Assembly: GCA_009772925.1 (NCBI GenBank)
Contig: WOUQ01000006.1
Span: 1 to 64,000 of the forward strand
Reading direction: 5' to 3'
Source of the DNA: a bacterium
GTDB taxonomy: Bacteria > Pseudomonadota > Gammaproteobacteria > Burkholderiales > Thiobacillaceae
Length of the DNA: 64,000 nt
Below are positions 1-9,032 of the stretch, piece by piece. The stretch's first letter is position 1. Each line of letters opens with the position of its first letter. The position numbers and the translations under genes are program-made. The notes under the pieces are model-generated. The model ran no database searches. It saw only the letters and a program-made list of their open reading frames with translations, and was not told the origin of the DNA.

Positions 1-780
1 GACCCGGCGGCGCGCCTCTTGTGCGGACTAGCCGGGCGCGGCGCGCGCGCGGTGGATGCCGCGCCTGCCGACACCGACGCCGCTCGCCCCGCAGGTGGCA
101 GTGAAGTAAATGTCGCCGACAGAACCGCCGGCGCGCCCACCGCCGCGCCGGCCGATGAGGCCGTCTGGACCGACGCCAGCACGCGCCGCGCCGCCGCGGG
201 CAGCCGGTGGACCAGCCGTTTCGACGCGCGCCTCGCCGGGCAGCCGCTTGGCCTGCGCGCCGGACTGCAGTGCCTGGCCTTCCCCGGCATCGGCTGCTAC
301 GTGATGCGCGGACAGCGCCTCTACTTGGCGATCCGCTGCGGCGAGATCGGCCTTGCCGGCCTCGGCGCGCACGCGCACTGCGACCAGTTGGCGATCGAGC
401 TGGTCATCGACGGCGAAACGCGCGTGCGCGACCCCGGCACCTACCTCTATACGGCCCTCCCCGAGCGCCGCAACGCCTACCGCTCGGTCGCCGCCCACCA
501 CGCGCCGCGCGTCGCGGGGCGCGAGCCGGCCGACCTGAGTCGCCACCTGTTCGACCTGCGCGGCGCCGCCGAAGGGCAGTGCCTGTACTTCGGGCCGCGC
601 GGCTTCGTCGGCCGCCACGCCGGCTACGGGCCTTTCGTTTATCGCATGATCGAGATCGCCGACGACGCGGTCGTCGTGCACGATTTCGCCGACGGCGGCC
701 TGGTGCTGACCGACCCGACCCCGGAACCCCTCCCCTTCTCGCCGGCCTACGGGCGCCTGGTCGAGTCCCTGCCGCGATGA
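1..780 (+). CDS. Heparinase II/III-like protein, C-terminal part (5' truncated by window edge)
   Basis: The frame is open from the first base, so the gene starts upstream of the window. From about residue 90 the protein has the beta-rich arrangement of heparinase II/III-like C-terminal domains: GLGAHAHCDQLAIELVIDG, then a DPGTY motif and an RNAYRSVAAHHAP stretch. In this family the His/Asp residues and the Y-R-S-x-x-x-H motif line the polysaccharide-lyase site. Such genes are common in exopolysaccharide loci, where they act on secreted glycans in the periplasm or outside the cell. The stop overlaps the start of the next glycosyltransferase (ATGA), so the two are probably co-transcribed. The lyase assignment rests on this C-terminal part only; the catalytic N-terminal domain cannot be seen. 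Confidence 0.75.
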   Translation, partial: DPAARLLCGLAGRGARAVDAAPADTDAARPAGGSEVNVADRTAGAPTAAPADEAVWTDASTRRAAAGSRWTSRFDARLAGQPLGLRAGLQCLAFPGIGCYVMRGQRLYLAIRCGEIGLAGLGAHAHCDQLAIELVIDGETRVRDPGTYLYTALPERRNAYRSVAAHHAPRVAGREPADLSRHLFDLRGAAEGQCLYFGPRGFVGRHAGYGPFVYRMIEIADDAVVVHDFADGGLVLTDPTPEPLPFSPAYGRLVESLPR

Positions 781-2063
781 GGCTGTTGATCGTCAGCTAC
801 TCCTACACGCCCGCGCTGACGCCACGCGCCTTCCGCTGGGCTGCCGTCGCTGCGGAACTGGTGCGCCGCGGCCACGACGTGCACGTGCTGTGCGCGGCGG
901 CCGGCGCCGCCGGCCGCGACGCCGACGGCGTCGTCGTGCATCGTGTGCGCGACTGGCTGCTCGACGGCGCGTCGCGCGTTACCGCCGGCACGCCGGCCGC
1001 CGCCGCGGCACCCGCGGGCGGCTGGCGCACGCGGCTGCGCGGCGGCGTGCGCGCGCTTTGGCGGGCGCTGTACTGGCCAGACTTCGCCTGCGGCTGGGTG
1101 ATCCCGGCGACGCGCGCGGCGCGCGCGCTCGCGGCCGAAAAGCGCTTCGACTGGATCGTCTCGGTGTCGCACCCGTTCACGGGCCACCTCGTCGGCCTGC
1201 TCTCCGATGCTCACGCGCGCGGCACGAGATGGTTCGTCGACATCGGCGACCCCTTCCACCTGATGCACGAACCGTCGCCGAACAACCACCGGCTCTACGG
1301 CTGGCTGAACCGCGCGGTCGAGGCGCGCGTCGTCGCTGGCGCCGATGCACTGAGCGTCACCACCGCATCGACGCAGCAGCTCTACGCGGCTCACTTCGGC
1401 CTGCCGGCGGAACGCATCGACGTCATTCCGCCGCTCCTGTCGTTGCCGCCAGCGCCGCCACCGACGCCGCGCACGGGCGACGAGCCGCTGCGGCTGGTGT
1501 TCGTCGGCACGCTCTACCGCCGGCTGCGCAGCCCGCGCTTCCTGCTCGCCTGCCTCGCCGCGCTGCAGGAGGCGCTGTCCGAATCTCACCCGCATCGCCG
1601 CGTCGAGCTGCACTTCTACGGCACGCTCAACGATTGCGCGGACGAGTTCGCCGCCTGCCCGCCGGCCGTGCGCGACGCGCTGGTGACGCACGGCATGGTC
1701 GGCCGCGCCGAGGTACTGCAGGCGATGGTCGATGCGGACGTGCTGGTCAATATCGGCAATGATTCGGAAGCGCAACTGGCGAGCAAGGTGATCGAATACA
1801 TGGCCGTCGGCAAACCCATCCTCAACCTGGTCAGCTTCGCGCGCGACACCTCGGTGGCGGCGCTCGCCGCCTACCCGGCGGCGCTGACGCTGGCGCGCGA
1901 TGCGGGCCTGTCGCCGGCGACGGTGGCGGCGCTGCGCGAATTCGTGCTGGCCCCGCCGGCGGTGCCGCCGGCCGTCGCCGCAGCGGTGCGCGAGCGCTAC
2001 TCGGCGGCCCAAGTCGCGTGTCACTATGAATCTATCTTTGACTCGACGAGCTTGCGATCATGA
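777..2063 (+). CDS. Glycosyltransferase, GT-B fold (GT4-like)
   Basis: A 428-residue cytoplasmic protein starting MRLLIVSYSYTP. It has a Rossmann-like N-terminal half (acceptor side) and a second half beginning near LRLVFVGTLYRR. It ends with the donor-binding pattern SKVIEYMAVGKPI at about residues 337-349, a typical E-x7-E-type region of GT4 retaining glycosyltransferases. It should add one sugar to a lipid-linked glycan precursor; donor and acceptor cannot be read from sequence. The ATG at 777 overlaps the preceding stop, and its own stop overlaps the next ATG at 2060, so it lies inside a tightly coupled operon. An upstream extension in the same frame is possible on paper but would overlap the lyase gene, so ATG 777 is preferred. 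Confidence 0.85.
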   Translation: MRLLIVSYSYTPALTPRAFRWAAVAAELVRRGHDVHVLCAAAGAAGRDADGVVVHRVRDWLLDGASRVTAGTPAAAAAPAGGWRTRLRGGVRALWRALYWPDFACGWVIPATRAARALAAEKRFDWIVSVSHPFTGHLVGLLSDAHARGTRWFVDIGDPFHLMHEPSPNNHRLYGWLNRAVEARVVAGADALSVTTASTQQLYAAHFGLPAERIDVIPPLLSLPPAPPPTPRTGDEPLRLVFVGTLYRRLRSPRFLLACLAALQEALSESHPHRRVELHFYGTLNDCADEFAACPPAVRDALVTHGMVGRAEVLQAMVDADVLVNIGNDSEAQLASKVIEYMAVGKPILNLVSFARDTSVAALAAYPAALTLARDAGLSPATVAALREFVLAPPAVPPAVAAAVRERYSAAQVACHYESIFDSTSLRS

Positions 2064-2782
2064 ACGACGACATCGTTGCCCGGCGCTATACGAACGGCGA
2101 ATACGCAGAGAACAACCCCGACTGGGACGCCAACGATTCGCCCTGGAAGGCGGAACGTGTCGCCGAGCTTCTGGCTGTGCACGATTTGCGACCGGCTTCG
2201 ATCGTGGAAATCGGCTGCGGCGCTGGGTGGGTGCTGGCCAACCTTAAAGCGTGCTATCCCGGGGCCACCCTTGCCGGATACGACATCGCCCACGGTCTGC
2301 CGAAACTCTGGGAGAAGCACGGGGATTCTGGAATTCATTTCGTTCTCGGCAACTATCTGGAGCAATCCGAGGCGGTGCCCGACCTTGTGCTGGTTCTGGA
2401 TGTAATCGAGCACTTGGGCAACCCCTTCGACTTCCTTGCCACCCTAAGTGGGCGCTGCCGGCATGCAGTTTTTCACTTCCCGCTGGATCTGTCAGCGGTC
2501 AGCGTACTGCGCGAGGCACCTTTGCTGCATGTGCGCCGAAAGGTCGGCCACCTCCATTTTTTTACCCGGGGACTGGTTCTCGCCCTGCTGGAAGAATGCG
2601 GGTTCGAAGTGATCGAAGCACGTTACACCGGTGCCGCGTATTCCGCGCCGAACCGTTCGCTCCGCACTCGGCTGGCCGGTTTGTTGCGCCGGATGACCAA
2701 CACTCTGCTTGGCGACGCAGGCGTACGCCTGTTGGGCGGAGAGACGCTCATGGTTTTGGCGCGGCCAAGGGCCACCTCATGA
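2060..2782 (+). CDS. Class I SAM-dependent methyltransferase
   Basis: A 240-residue protein with the SAM-binding motif I IVEIGCGAGW at about residues 48-57 and a motif II/post-I region ending LVLDVIEHLGNP (residues ~112-123). This is the usual layout of the Methyltransf_11/23 families in polysaccharide loci, where a methyl group is placed on a sugar or on the growing chain. Its position between two glycosyltransferases, with ATGA overlaps at both ends, supports a role in glycan modification; the acceptor is unknown. This gene and the next have visibly more A/T in third codon positions than the flanking genes. Confidence 0.8.
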   Translation: MNDDIVARRYTNGEYAENNPDWDANDSPWKAERVAELLAVHDLRPASIVEIGCGAGWVLANLKACYPGATLAGYDIAHGLPKLWEKHGDSGIHFVLGNYLEQSEAVPDLVLVLDVIEHLGNPFDFLATLSGRCRHAVFHFPLDLSAVSVLREAPLLHVRRKVGHLHFFTRGLVLALLEECGFEVIEARYTGAAYSAPNRSLRTRLAGLLRRMTNTLLGDAGVRLLGGETLMVLARPRATS

Positions 2783-3792
2783 AGCTGATCCTGCACGCGC
2801 CGAACATCCATCAGGGCGGAGGGAAAACCCTGTTACTGGCGCTGCTCGCCGAAATGGGTGGGTATCCCTGCACGGCTTTGCTGGACGAACGGCTAGAGCT
2901 TCCGAAATCGCTGTCCTCAGATGTTCTGGTTATCCGGGTTGCTCCGTCCGTTCCCCGCAGGTTCGCAGCCGAATGGACCTTGCGGAAACTGGTGAGTGCC
3001 GACGACGTCGTGTTGTGCCTCGGCAACTTGCCACCGTTGTTTGCGATGGCTTGCAGGGTCAAGGTGTTCGTGCAGAACCGGTACCTCTTGGCCCGGCGCA
3101 GCCTTGCGGGAATGCGCTGGCAGGCGCGATTGCGAATTGCTATCGAGCGAGTCTGGTTAAGGGCATTTTTGCGTCGAGCGGAGATTTTGGTTCAGACGCC
3201 GTCAATGCAACGCGAGGTAGCGGAAACCCTGCAGGCTGCCGCACGCGTCGAGCCTTTTTTCCAACCGGTTGATGCGCCCCGAAAGTCGGACGCCACAACT
3301 CGGCGCTTCGACTTTCTTTACGTCGCCAGCGGAGAACCACACAAGAATCATCGTGCCCTCGTCGAAGCATGGTGTCTCTTGGCAACTGAGCGAATTTTTC
3401 CTTCGCTGTGTTTGACGCTTGATCCACTCGCAGATCACAGGTTGCTCGAAGAAATCCAGTCCAAGGTAGTCTTTCACCGGCTGCGCATCCAAAACCTTGG
3501 AACCCTGACCAGCGTGGAAATCGGTGCGCTGTACGCGGACTCCGGCGCACTGGTCTATCCCTCGCTGTTCGAGTCTTTCGGCTTACCCCTCATCGAGGCA
3601 AAGCGTGCTGGCCTGACGGTGGTCGCGGCCGAGCTGGACTATGTGCGTGATGTGATCGTCCCGGAACAGACTTTTGATCCGCACTCACCGGTCTCGATTG
3701 CTCGATCGGTTCGGCGTCTGCTTCGGCACGGCGAACCACCGGTGTGCCCTCTTGCTCCGGGCGACTTTCTTCGCCGAGTTGTTCAGCTGTAA
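2779..3792 (+). CDS. Glycosyltransferase family 4-like protein
   Basis: A 337-residue protein starting MKLILHAPNIHQGGGKTLL, with the glycine-rich N-terminal loop common in GT4 enzymes. The C-terminal donor-binding motif YPSLFESFGLPLIEAKRAG (about residues 258-276) contains the E-x7-E signature. It should be a retaining glycosyltransferase at the cytoplasmic membrane face. The start at 2779 overlaps the preceding stop. The 23-bp gap to the next gene is the first break in an otherwise overlapping chain. Like the methyltransferase before it, it is less GC-rich than its neighbours, which hints at a separate origin for this two-gene block. Confidence 0.85.
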   Translation: MKLILHAPNIHQGGGKTLLLALLAEMGGYPCTALLDERLELPKSLSSDVLVIRVAPSVPRRFAAEWTLRKLVSADDVVLCLGNLPPLFAMACRVKVFVQNRYLLARRSLAGMRWQARLRIAIERVWLRAFLRRAEILVQTPSMQREVAETLQAAARVEPFFQPVDAPRKSDATTRRFDFLYVASGEPHKNHRALVEAWCLLATERIFPSLCLTLDPLADHRLLEEIQSKVVFHRLRIQNLGTLTSVEIGALYADSGALVYPSLFESFGLPLIEAKRAGLTVVAAELDYVRDVIVPEQTFDPHSPVSIARSVRRLLRHGEPPVCPLAPGDFLRRVVQL

Positions 3793-3815
3793 GGGATGCA
3801 GCAAGTGGTCACGCG

Positions 3816-5063
3816 ATGAAAGTCCTGCTCGTCAGCCAGTACTTCTGGCCGGAGACCTTCGGCATCAACGCGTTGTCGCTGGCGTTCGCCGAGCGCGGCG
3901 TCGAACTCACCGTGCTCACCGGAAAGCCGAACTACCCGGACGGCGAGGTCTTCGCCGGTCATTCGGCCTGGGGCTGCCGCCGTGAGGACTGGCGGGGCAT
4001 CGAGGTCGTCCGCGTGCCGCTCTTTCCGCGCGGGCGGAAGTCGGGCTGGCGGCTGGCGCTCAACTACCTGTCCTTCGTCGCCGCCGGGTTGTCCTTCGGC
4101 CCCTGGCTGCTGCGCGGCCGCCGCTTCGACGCGGTATTCGTCTATGCGCCGTCGCCGATCCTGCAGACGCTGCCGGCGATCTTCCTCGCCCGGCAAAAGC
4201 GCGCGCCGCTGGCGCTGTGGGTGCAGGACCTGTGGCCGGAGAGCCTGGCGGCAACCGGCTTCGTCAGGAACGGCAAGGTGCTGGCACTGGTGGCGCGCGT
4301 AGTGCGCTTCATCTACCGCCACACCGACCGCCTGCTGGTGCCGTCCGAGGGCTTCCGCGCACCGATCGCGGCGCTCACCGACGATGCGCGCAAGATCCGC
4401 TACTACCCGAACGCCTGGGTCGACGAGACCGGGCCGGCGGCCGCCGACGCGCCGGTCGCCGCGCTCGCCGAGAAGATCGCCGCCGGCTTCTCGGTGGTCT
4501 TCGCCGGCAACCTCGGCACCGCGCAGGCGCTCCACACGGTGATCGACGCCGCCGAGCGGCTGCAGCGCGAGGGCTCGTCGGTGCGCTTCTTCCTGATCGG
4601 CAGCGGCAGCGTGTCGGGCTGGCTGGCGACCGAGGTCGCGCGCCGCGGGCTGACCAACGTCGAATTGCCCGGACGCTTCCCGCCGGCCGCGATGCCGCAC
4701 TGCTACGCCGCCGCCTCGGCCCTGCTGGTTTCGCTGCGCGACGAGCCGATCTTCGCGCAGACGATCCCGAGCAAGGTGCAGGGCTATCTGGCCGCCGGTC
4801 GCCCGGTGATCGCTGCGTTGAACGGCGAGGGCGCGCGGGTGGTTGTCGAGGCCGGTGCCGGACTCGCCTGCCCGGCCGGCGACGCCGCCGCGCTGGCAGC
4901 TGCCGTTGCACGGCTGGCCGCGCTGGATGCGGACGCACGCCGCAAAATGGGCGAAAATGCCCGCCGCTACGCGTTCGAGCATTTCTCGCTCGACCGTCTG
5001 GCAGACGATCTGGCCGCGCAGTTGGCAGAACTCGCGGCTACTCACCGGAGGAAGATGACGTGA
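3816..5063 (+). CDS. Glycosyltransferase, WbuB/WcaI-like (putative L-FucNAc/L-QuiNAc transferase)
   Basis: A 415-residue GT4 enzyme starting MKVLLVSQYFWPETFGINA. It contains WVQDLWPES (about residue 135), a hallmark of WbuB-type transferases, and a C-terminal IPSKVQGYLAAGRPV donor-site motif (about residues 318-332). WbuB of E. coli O26 transfers L-FucNAc and is encoded beside the UDP-L-FucNAc synthesis genes. Here the gene is directly followed by the matching reductase, dehydratase and 2-epimerase genes, so the same donor class is likely. The stop overlaps the GTG of the next gene (GTGA). The family call is firm; the exact donor is inferred from context. Confidence 0.8.
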   Translation: MKVLLVSQYFWPETFGINALSLAFAERGVELTVLTGKPNYPDGEVFAGHSAWGCRREDWRGIEVVRVPLFPRGRKSGWRLALNYLSFVAAGLSFGPWLLRGRRFDAVFVYAPSPILQTLPAIFLARQKRAPLALWVQDLWPESLAATGFVRNGKVLALVARVVRFIYRHTDRLLVPSEGFRAPIAALTDDARKIRYYPNAWVDETGPAAADAPVAALAEKIAAGFSVVFAGNLGTAQALHTVIDAAERLQREGSSVRFFLIGSGSVSGWLATEVARRGLTNVELPGRFPPAAMPHCYAAASALLVSLRDEPIFAQTIPSKVQGYLAAGRPVIAALNGEGARVVVEAGAGLACPAGDAAALAAAVARLAALDADARRKMGENARRYAFEHFSLDRLADDLAAQLAELAATHRRKMT

Positions 5064-5914
5064 AGATTCTAGTGCTCGGCGCGTCCGGCATGCTCGGCAA
5101 TGCGATGCTGCGCATACTCGCCGAAGGCGACGCGCACGATGTCTATGGCACCGCGCGTTCGGCCGGCGTCAGGCGTCATTTCGCCGCGCAGCTCGCAGGG
5201 CGGATCGTGAGCGGCGTCGACGTCGAGAACGCCGACGCGCTGGCGCGCCTGTTCGACGAGGTGCGTCCGCAGGTGGTGATCAACTGCATCGGGCTAGTCA
5301 AGCAGCTCGCCGCCGCCGCCGATCCGTTGCAGGCGCTGCCGATCAACGCGCTGCTGCCGCATCGCCTCGCGCGGCTGTGTGCGCTGGTCGGCGCGCGTCT
5401 GGTGCATGTGAGCACCGACTGCGTGTTCGATGGGCGCAAGGGCAACTACCGCGAGACCGATCCCTCCGACGCCGAGGATCTTTACGGCAAGTCGAAGTAC
5501 CTGGGCGAGGTCGCCTACCCGCACACGATCACGCTGCGCACGTCGATCATCGGCCGCGAACTCGATGGCGCGCACGCGTTGGTCGGCTGGTTCCTCGCGC
5601 AGGACGGCAAGGTCCGCGGCTACCGAAAAGCGGTGTTCTCCGGGCTGCCGACCATCGAGCTGTCAAGCGTCGTGCGCGACGTGGTGCTGCCGCGCCCCGA
5701 CCTGTCCGGCCTCTACCACGTCGCCGCGGCGCCGATCGCCAAGTACGAGTTGCTCAAGCTCGTCGCCGCCGTGTACGGCAAGGCGATCGAGATCGAACCC
5801 GACGACAGCGTGGTCATTGACCGCTCCCTCGACACCACTCGCTTCCGCGAGGCAACCGGCTACGTCGCGCCGCCGTGGCCAGAACTGGTTGCCCGCATGC
5901 GCGACTTTAACTGA
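5060..5914 (+). CDS. RmlD-like sugar-nucleotide reductase (WbvR/FnlB-type)
   Basis: A 284-residue short-chain dehydrogenase with the NAD(P)-binding motif GASGMLG (residues 8-14) and the catalytic YGKSK (Y-x3-K) near residue 142. It resembles dTDP-4-dehydrorhamnose reductases but sits between a WbuB-like transferase and a UDP-GlcNAc 4,6-dehydratase. In the UDP-L-FucNAc and UDP-L-QuiNAc pathways the enzyme at this position reduces the 4-keto intermediate. CapF/WbjC enzymes of the FucNAc route are longer and carry a C-terminal cupin; that domain is absent here, which favours the WbvR (L-QuiNAc) type. GTG 5060 is chosen because it overlaps the previous stop and begins directly at the Rossmann strand. 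Confidence 0.75.
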   Translation: MKILVLGASGMLGNAMLRILAEGDAHDVYGTARSAGVRRHFAAQLAGRIVSGVDVENADALARLFDEVRPQVVINCIGLVKQLAAAADPLQALPINALLPHRLARLCALVGARLVHVSTDCVFDGRKGNYRETDPSDAEDLYGKSKYLGEVAYPHTITLRTSIIGRELDGAHALVGWFLAQDGKVRGYRKAVFSGLPTIELSSVVRDVVLPRPDLSGLYHVAAAPIAKYELLKLVAAVYGKAIEIEPDDSVVIDRSLDTTRFREATGYVAPPWPELVARMRDFN

Positions 5915-5925
5915 AGGACAGTTCG

Positions 5926-6936
5926 ATGTTCGATGGTAAAACCCTGATGATCACCGGCGGTACTGGCTCCTTCGGCAACGCCGTGCTGTCCCGCTTCCTC
6001 GACACCGGCGTGCGCGAGATCCGCATCTTTAGCCGCGACGAGAAGAAGCAGGAGGACATGCGCATCGCGCTGAACAACGCCAAGCTCAAGTTCTACATCG
6101 GCGACGTGCGCAACTACGACAGCGTCTATCAGGCGATGAACGGTGTCGATTACGTGTTCCATGCGGCGGCTTTGAAACAAGTGCCGTCGTGCGAGTTCTA
6201 CCCGATGGAGGCGGTGCGCACCAACGTGCTCGGCGCCGAGAACGTGATGAACGCGGCAATCGCCTGCGGTGTAGAGCGCGTTGTCGTGCTGTCGACCGAT
6301 AAGGCCGTCTATCCGGTGAACGCGATGGGCATCTCAAAGGCGATGATGGAAAAGCTGATGGTCGCCAAGGCGCGTATGCGCAACCCTGGCGAGACGGTGC
6401 TATGCGCGACGCGCTACGGTAACGTGATGGCCTCACGCGGCTCGGTCATTCCGCTTTTCATCGAGCAGATAAAGGCTGGCAAGCCTCTGACGGTTACCGA
6501 CCCGAACATGACACGTTTCCTGATGTCGCTCGATGATTCGGTCGATCTGGTGCTGCATGCTTATGAGCACGCGGTGCAGGGCGATATCTTCGTGCAGAAG
6601 GCGCCGGCATCGACGGTGGGTGATCTGGCGCAAGCCCTGCGGGATTTGTTTTCCAGCCAGAGCGAAGTTCGCATCATCGGAACACGCCACGGCGAGAAGC
6701 TTTATGAATCTCTGCTTTCGCGCGAGGAGATGGCGCGCGCCGATGACACGGACCGCTACTACCGCGTGCCGGCCGACAGCCGCGACCTCAACTACGCGAA
6801 GTACTTCGTCGAGGGCGAGACGCGCGTCTCGACCTTCGAGGACTACACCTCGCATAACACCGAGCGCCTGAACGTCGAGCAGGTCAAGGCGCTGCTTATG
6901 AAGCTCGACATCATCCGCGAGGCGCTCGATGCCTGA
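5926..6936 (+). CDS. UDP-GlcNAc 4,6-dehydratase/epimerase (FnlA/WbjB/CapE family)
   Basis: A 336-residue SDR enzyme with GGTGSFG at residues 11-17 and the sequence NAMGISK near residues 132-138. The usual catalytic Tyr is replaced by Met (M-x3-K), a known feature of CapE/WbjB dehydratases. It should convert UDP-GlcNAc to 4-keto-6-deoxy intermediates with C5/C3 epimerisation, the first step toward UDP-L-FucNAc or UDP-L-QuiNAc. It begins 11 bp after the reductase gene and overlaps the following 2-epimerase by 8 bp, which fits the three-enzyme pathway order. Length is normal for the family. Confidence 0.88.
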   Translation: MFDGKTLMITGGTGSFGNAVLSRFLDTGVREIRIFSRDEKKQEDMRIALNNAKLKFYIGDVRNYDSVYQAMNGVDYVFHAAALKQVPSCEFYPMEAVRTNVLGAENVMNAAIACGVERVVVLSTDKAVYPVNAMGISKAMMEKLMVAKARMRNPGETVLCATRYGNVMASRGSVIPLFIEQIKAGKPLTVTDPNMTRFLMSLDDSVDLVLHAYEHAVQGDIFVQKAPASTVGDLAQALRDLFSSQSEVRIIGTRHGEKLYESLLSREEMARADDTDRYYRVPADSRDLNYAKYFVEGETRVSTFEDYTSHNTERLNVEQVKALLMKLDIIREALDA

Positions 6937-8098
6937 AACGACGACGTTGGAGACGGCGGCAGCAGCGTCCGCGCCGATGCTCAAGGTGATGACCATCTTT
7001 GGCACGCGGCCGGAGATCATCCGTCTGTCGCGCGTTATCGACCGCCTCGACCGCTTCGCCGATCATTTGCTGGTGCACACCGGGCAGAACTACGATTACG
7101 AGTTGAACCAGATTTTTTTTGAGGAGCTCGGCATCCGCCGACCGGATCACTTCCTCGAAGCTGTCGGCGATACGCTGGCGGCGACAATAGGCAACATCAT
7201 CGCCAAGATCGACCCGCTGTTGGAGCGCGAGGCGCCCGAAGCGGTGCTCATCCTCGGCGACACCAACAGCAGCCTGGTGGCGATCCCGGCCAGGCGCCGG
7301 CACATCCCGATCTTCCACATGGAGGCCGGCAATCGCTGCTTCGACGCGCGCGTGCCGGAAGAGACCAACCGCAAGATCGTCGACCACATCGCTGACATCA
7401 ACCTGCCTTATAGCGAGCTGGCTAGGCAGAACCTGATGCGCGAGGGTCTGCCGACCGACCGTGTGATTACCACCGGCAGCCCGATGGCCGAGGTGCTCGC
7501 GCACTACCGGGCGTCGATCGACGCGTCGGACGTGCTGGATCGCCTGGGACTTGCCGCCGGCTGCTACTTCGTCGTCAGCGCACACCGCGAGGAGAACGTC
7601 GACGCGCCAGAGCGTCTGGATCTGCTCGGTGAGCTGCTGAATAACCTGGCCGCCGAGTTCGACTGCCCGGTGGTGATGTCGTTGCATCCGCGCACGCGCA
7701 AGCGGCTGGAGGCCACTGGCATCGCCGTCGACCCGCGCGTGCAGCTCCTGAAGCCGCTCGGCTTCTTCGACTATGTGCAGCTGCAGATGCACGCGCGCGT
7801 GACGCTCTCCGACAGCGGCACGATCAGCGAGGAATCGTCGATCCTCGACTTCCCGGCGCTCAACCTGCGCGAGACGCACGAACGCCTCGAAGGCATGGAG
7901 GAAGGCGCGGTGATGATGGTTGGCCTATCCTGGGCGCGTGTCAGGCAGGCAATCGCCATCCTCGACGCACAACCACGGGGTGAGGCACGGCTACTGCGTC
8001 CGGTCGCTGACTACTTGGCGCCTAACGTCTCCGACAAGGTGCTGCGCATCGTGCTGAGCTACACCGACTACGTGAATCGCGTGGTGTGGCAGAAATAA
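6929..8098 (+). CDS. Non-hydrolysing UDP-sugar 2-epimerase (WecB/FnlC/WbvD family)
   Basis: A 389-residue GT-B-fold epimerase with GTRPEIIRLSR near residue 24, HMEAGNR and SAHREEN. These carry the acidic and histidine residues used by WecB-family enzymes. In the FnlABC or WbvBRD pathways it inverts C2 of the UDP-6-deoxy-hexosamine to finish UDP-L-FucNAc or UDP-L-QuiNAc. The annotated start gives an 18-residue N-terminal extension rich in T/A. The internal Met at 6977, just before the first beta strand, is a plausible alternative start. It is the last gene of the four-gene wbuB-like/reductase/dehydratase/epimerase block. Confidence 0.87.
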   Translation: MPETTTLETAAAASAPMLKVMTIFGTRPEIIRLSRVIDRLDRFADHLLVHTGQNYDYELNQIFFEELGIRRPDHFLEAVGDTLAATIGNIIAKIDPLLEREAPEAVLILGDTNSSLVAIPARRRHIPIFHMEAGNRCFDARVPEETNRKIVDHIADINLPYSELARQNLMREGLPTDRVITTGSPMAEVLAHYRASIDASDVLDRLGLAAGCYFVVSAHREENVDAPERLDLLGELLNNLAAEFDCPVVMSLHPRTRKRLEATGIAVDPRVQLLKPLGFFDYVQLQMHARVTLSDSGTISEESSILDFPALNLRETHERLEGMEEGAVMMVGLSWARVRQAIAILDAQPRGEARLLRPVADYLAPNVSDKVLRIVLSYTDYVNRVVWQK

Positions 8099-8099
8099 G

Positions 8100-9032
8100 G
8101 TGGCAGAAGAATGGACCGTTCTCGTCACCGGCGCGACCGGCTTCGTCGGGCGGGCACTGTGCGATCACCTTTTGCAGAAGTGGCATGGCTGCATCCCGGC
8201 CGTGCGACTGGCAAGCGGCCTGCCGCATGAGTGCGTGGTCGGCGACATGGGTCGGGAAACCGATTGGCGCATGGCGCTGTCGGGATGCGACGCCGTCGTC
8301 CACCTCGCCGCGCGCGTCCATGTGATGCACGACACCGCCTCCGACTCGCTGGCGCTCTACCGGGCGACCAACACCGACGCCACGCTCAACCTCGCCCACC
8401 AGGCGGCGCAGGCCGGCGTAAAACGCTTCGTGTTCGTCAGCAGCATCAAGGTCAATGGTGAGGGGCGCGATGCGCCGTATCGCGAGACCGATGCGCCGGC
8501 GCCGGAGGATCCGTATGCGATCTCCAAGTGGGAAGCGGAGCATGGGTTGCGCGAGATTGAGTCGGCGACGGGAATGGAAGTGGTGATTCTGCGCCCCCCG
8601 CTGGTCTACGGGCCGGGGGTGAAGGCGAATTTCCGGCGTCTGCTCGACATGGTCGCACGCGGCTGGCCGTTGCCGCTGGGGGCGATCGAAAACCGGCGCA
8701 GTCTGCTGTACCTGGGGAATTTCGTCGACGCCATCCGGGTCTGCGTCGAGCACCCGGCTGCGGCCGGGCAGACGTTCCTGATCGACGACGGCCAGCCGGT
8801 GTCGACGCCGGAACTGGTGCGCGCAGTGGCGCGGGCTATGGGACGGCCGGCGCGCCTGCTGCCGGTGCCTGTGGGCATGCTCGAATTCGCTGGTACGCTG
8901 CTCGGCAAGCGGGCGGCGGTGGCGCGGTTGACCGGCTCGTTGTGGGTGGACAGTTCGCTGATCCGCGCTCGCCTGGGCTGGGCGCCGCCGTATTCAATGG
9001 CAGTCGGGTTGGCGGAGACGGTCGCTGGATGA
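8100..9032 (+). CDS. NAD-dependent epimerase/dehydratase, WbpV-like
   Basis: A 310-residue extended SDR with TGATGFVG at residues 10-17 and catalytic YAISK near residue 139. The combination with a following WbpL-like phosphoglycosyltransferase and a WbpM-like dehydratase reproduces the wbpV-wbpL-wbpM order at the end of Pseudomonas aeruginosa O-antigen loci. There WbpV reduces UDP-4-keto-6-deoxy-GlcNAc to UDP-D-QuiNAc (or the Fuc epimer). That role is inferred from order and family. The start is a GTG one base after the previous stop; its own stop overlaps the next ATG (ATGA). Confidence 0.8.
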   Translation: MAEEWTVLVTGATGFVGRALCDHLLQKWHGCIPAVRLASGLPHECVVGDMGRETDWRMALSGCDAVVHLAARVHVMHDTASDSLALYRATNTDATLNLAHQAAQAGVKRFVFVSSIKVNGEGRDAPYRETDAPAPEDPYAISKWEAEHGLREIESATGMEVVILRPPLVYGPGVKANFRRLLDMVARGWPLPLGAIENRRSLLYLGNFVDAIRVCVEHPAAAGQTFLIDDGQPVSTPELVRAVARAMGRPARLLPVPVGMLEFAGTLLGKRAAVARLTGSLWVDSSLIRARLGWAPPYSMAVGLAETVAG

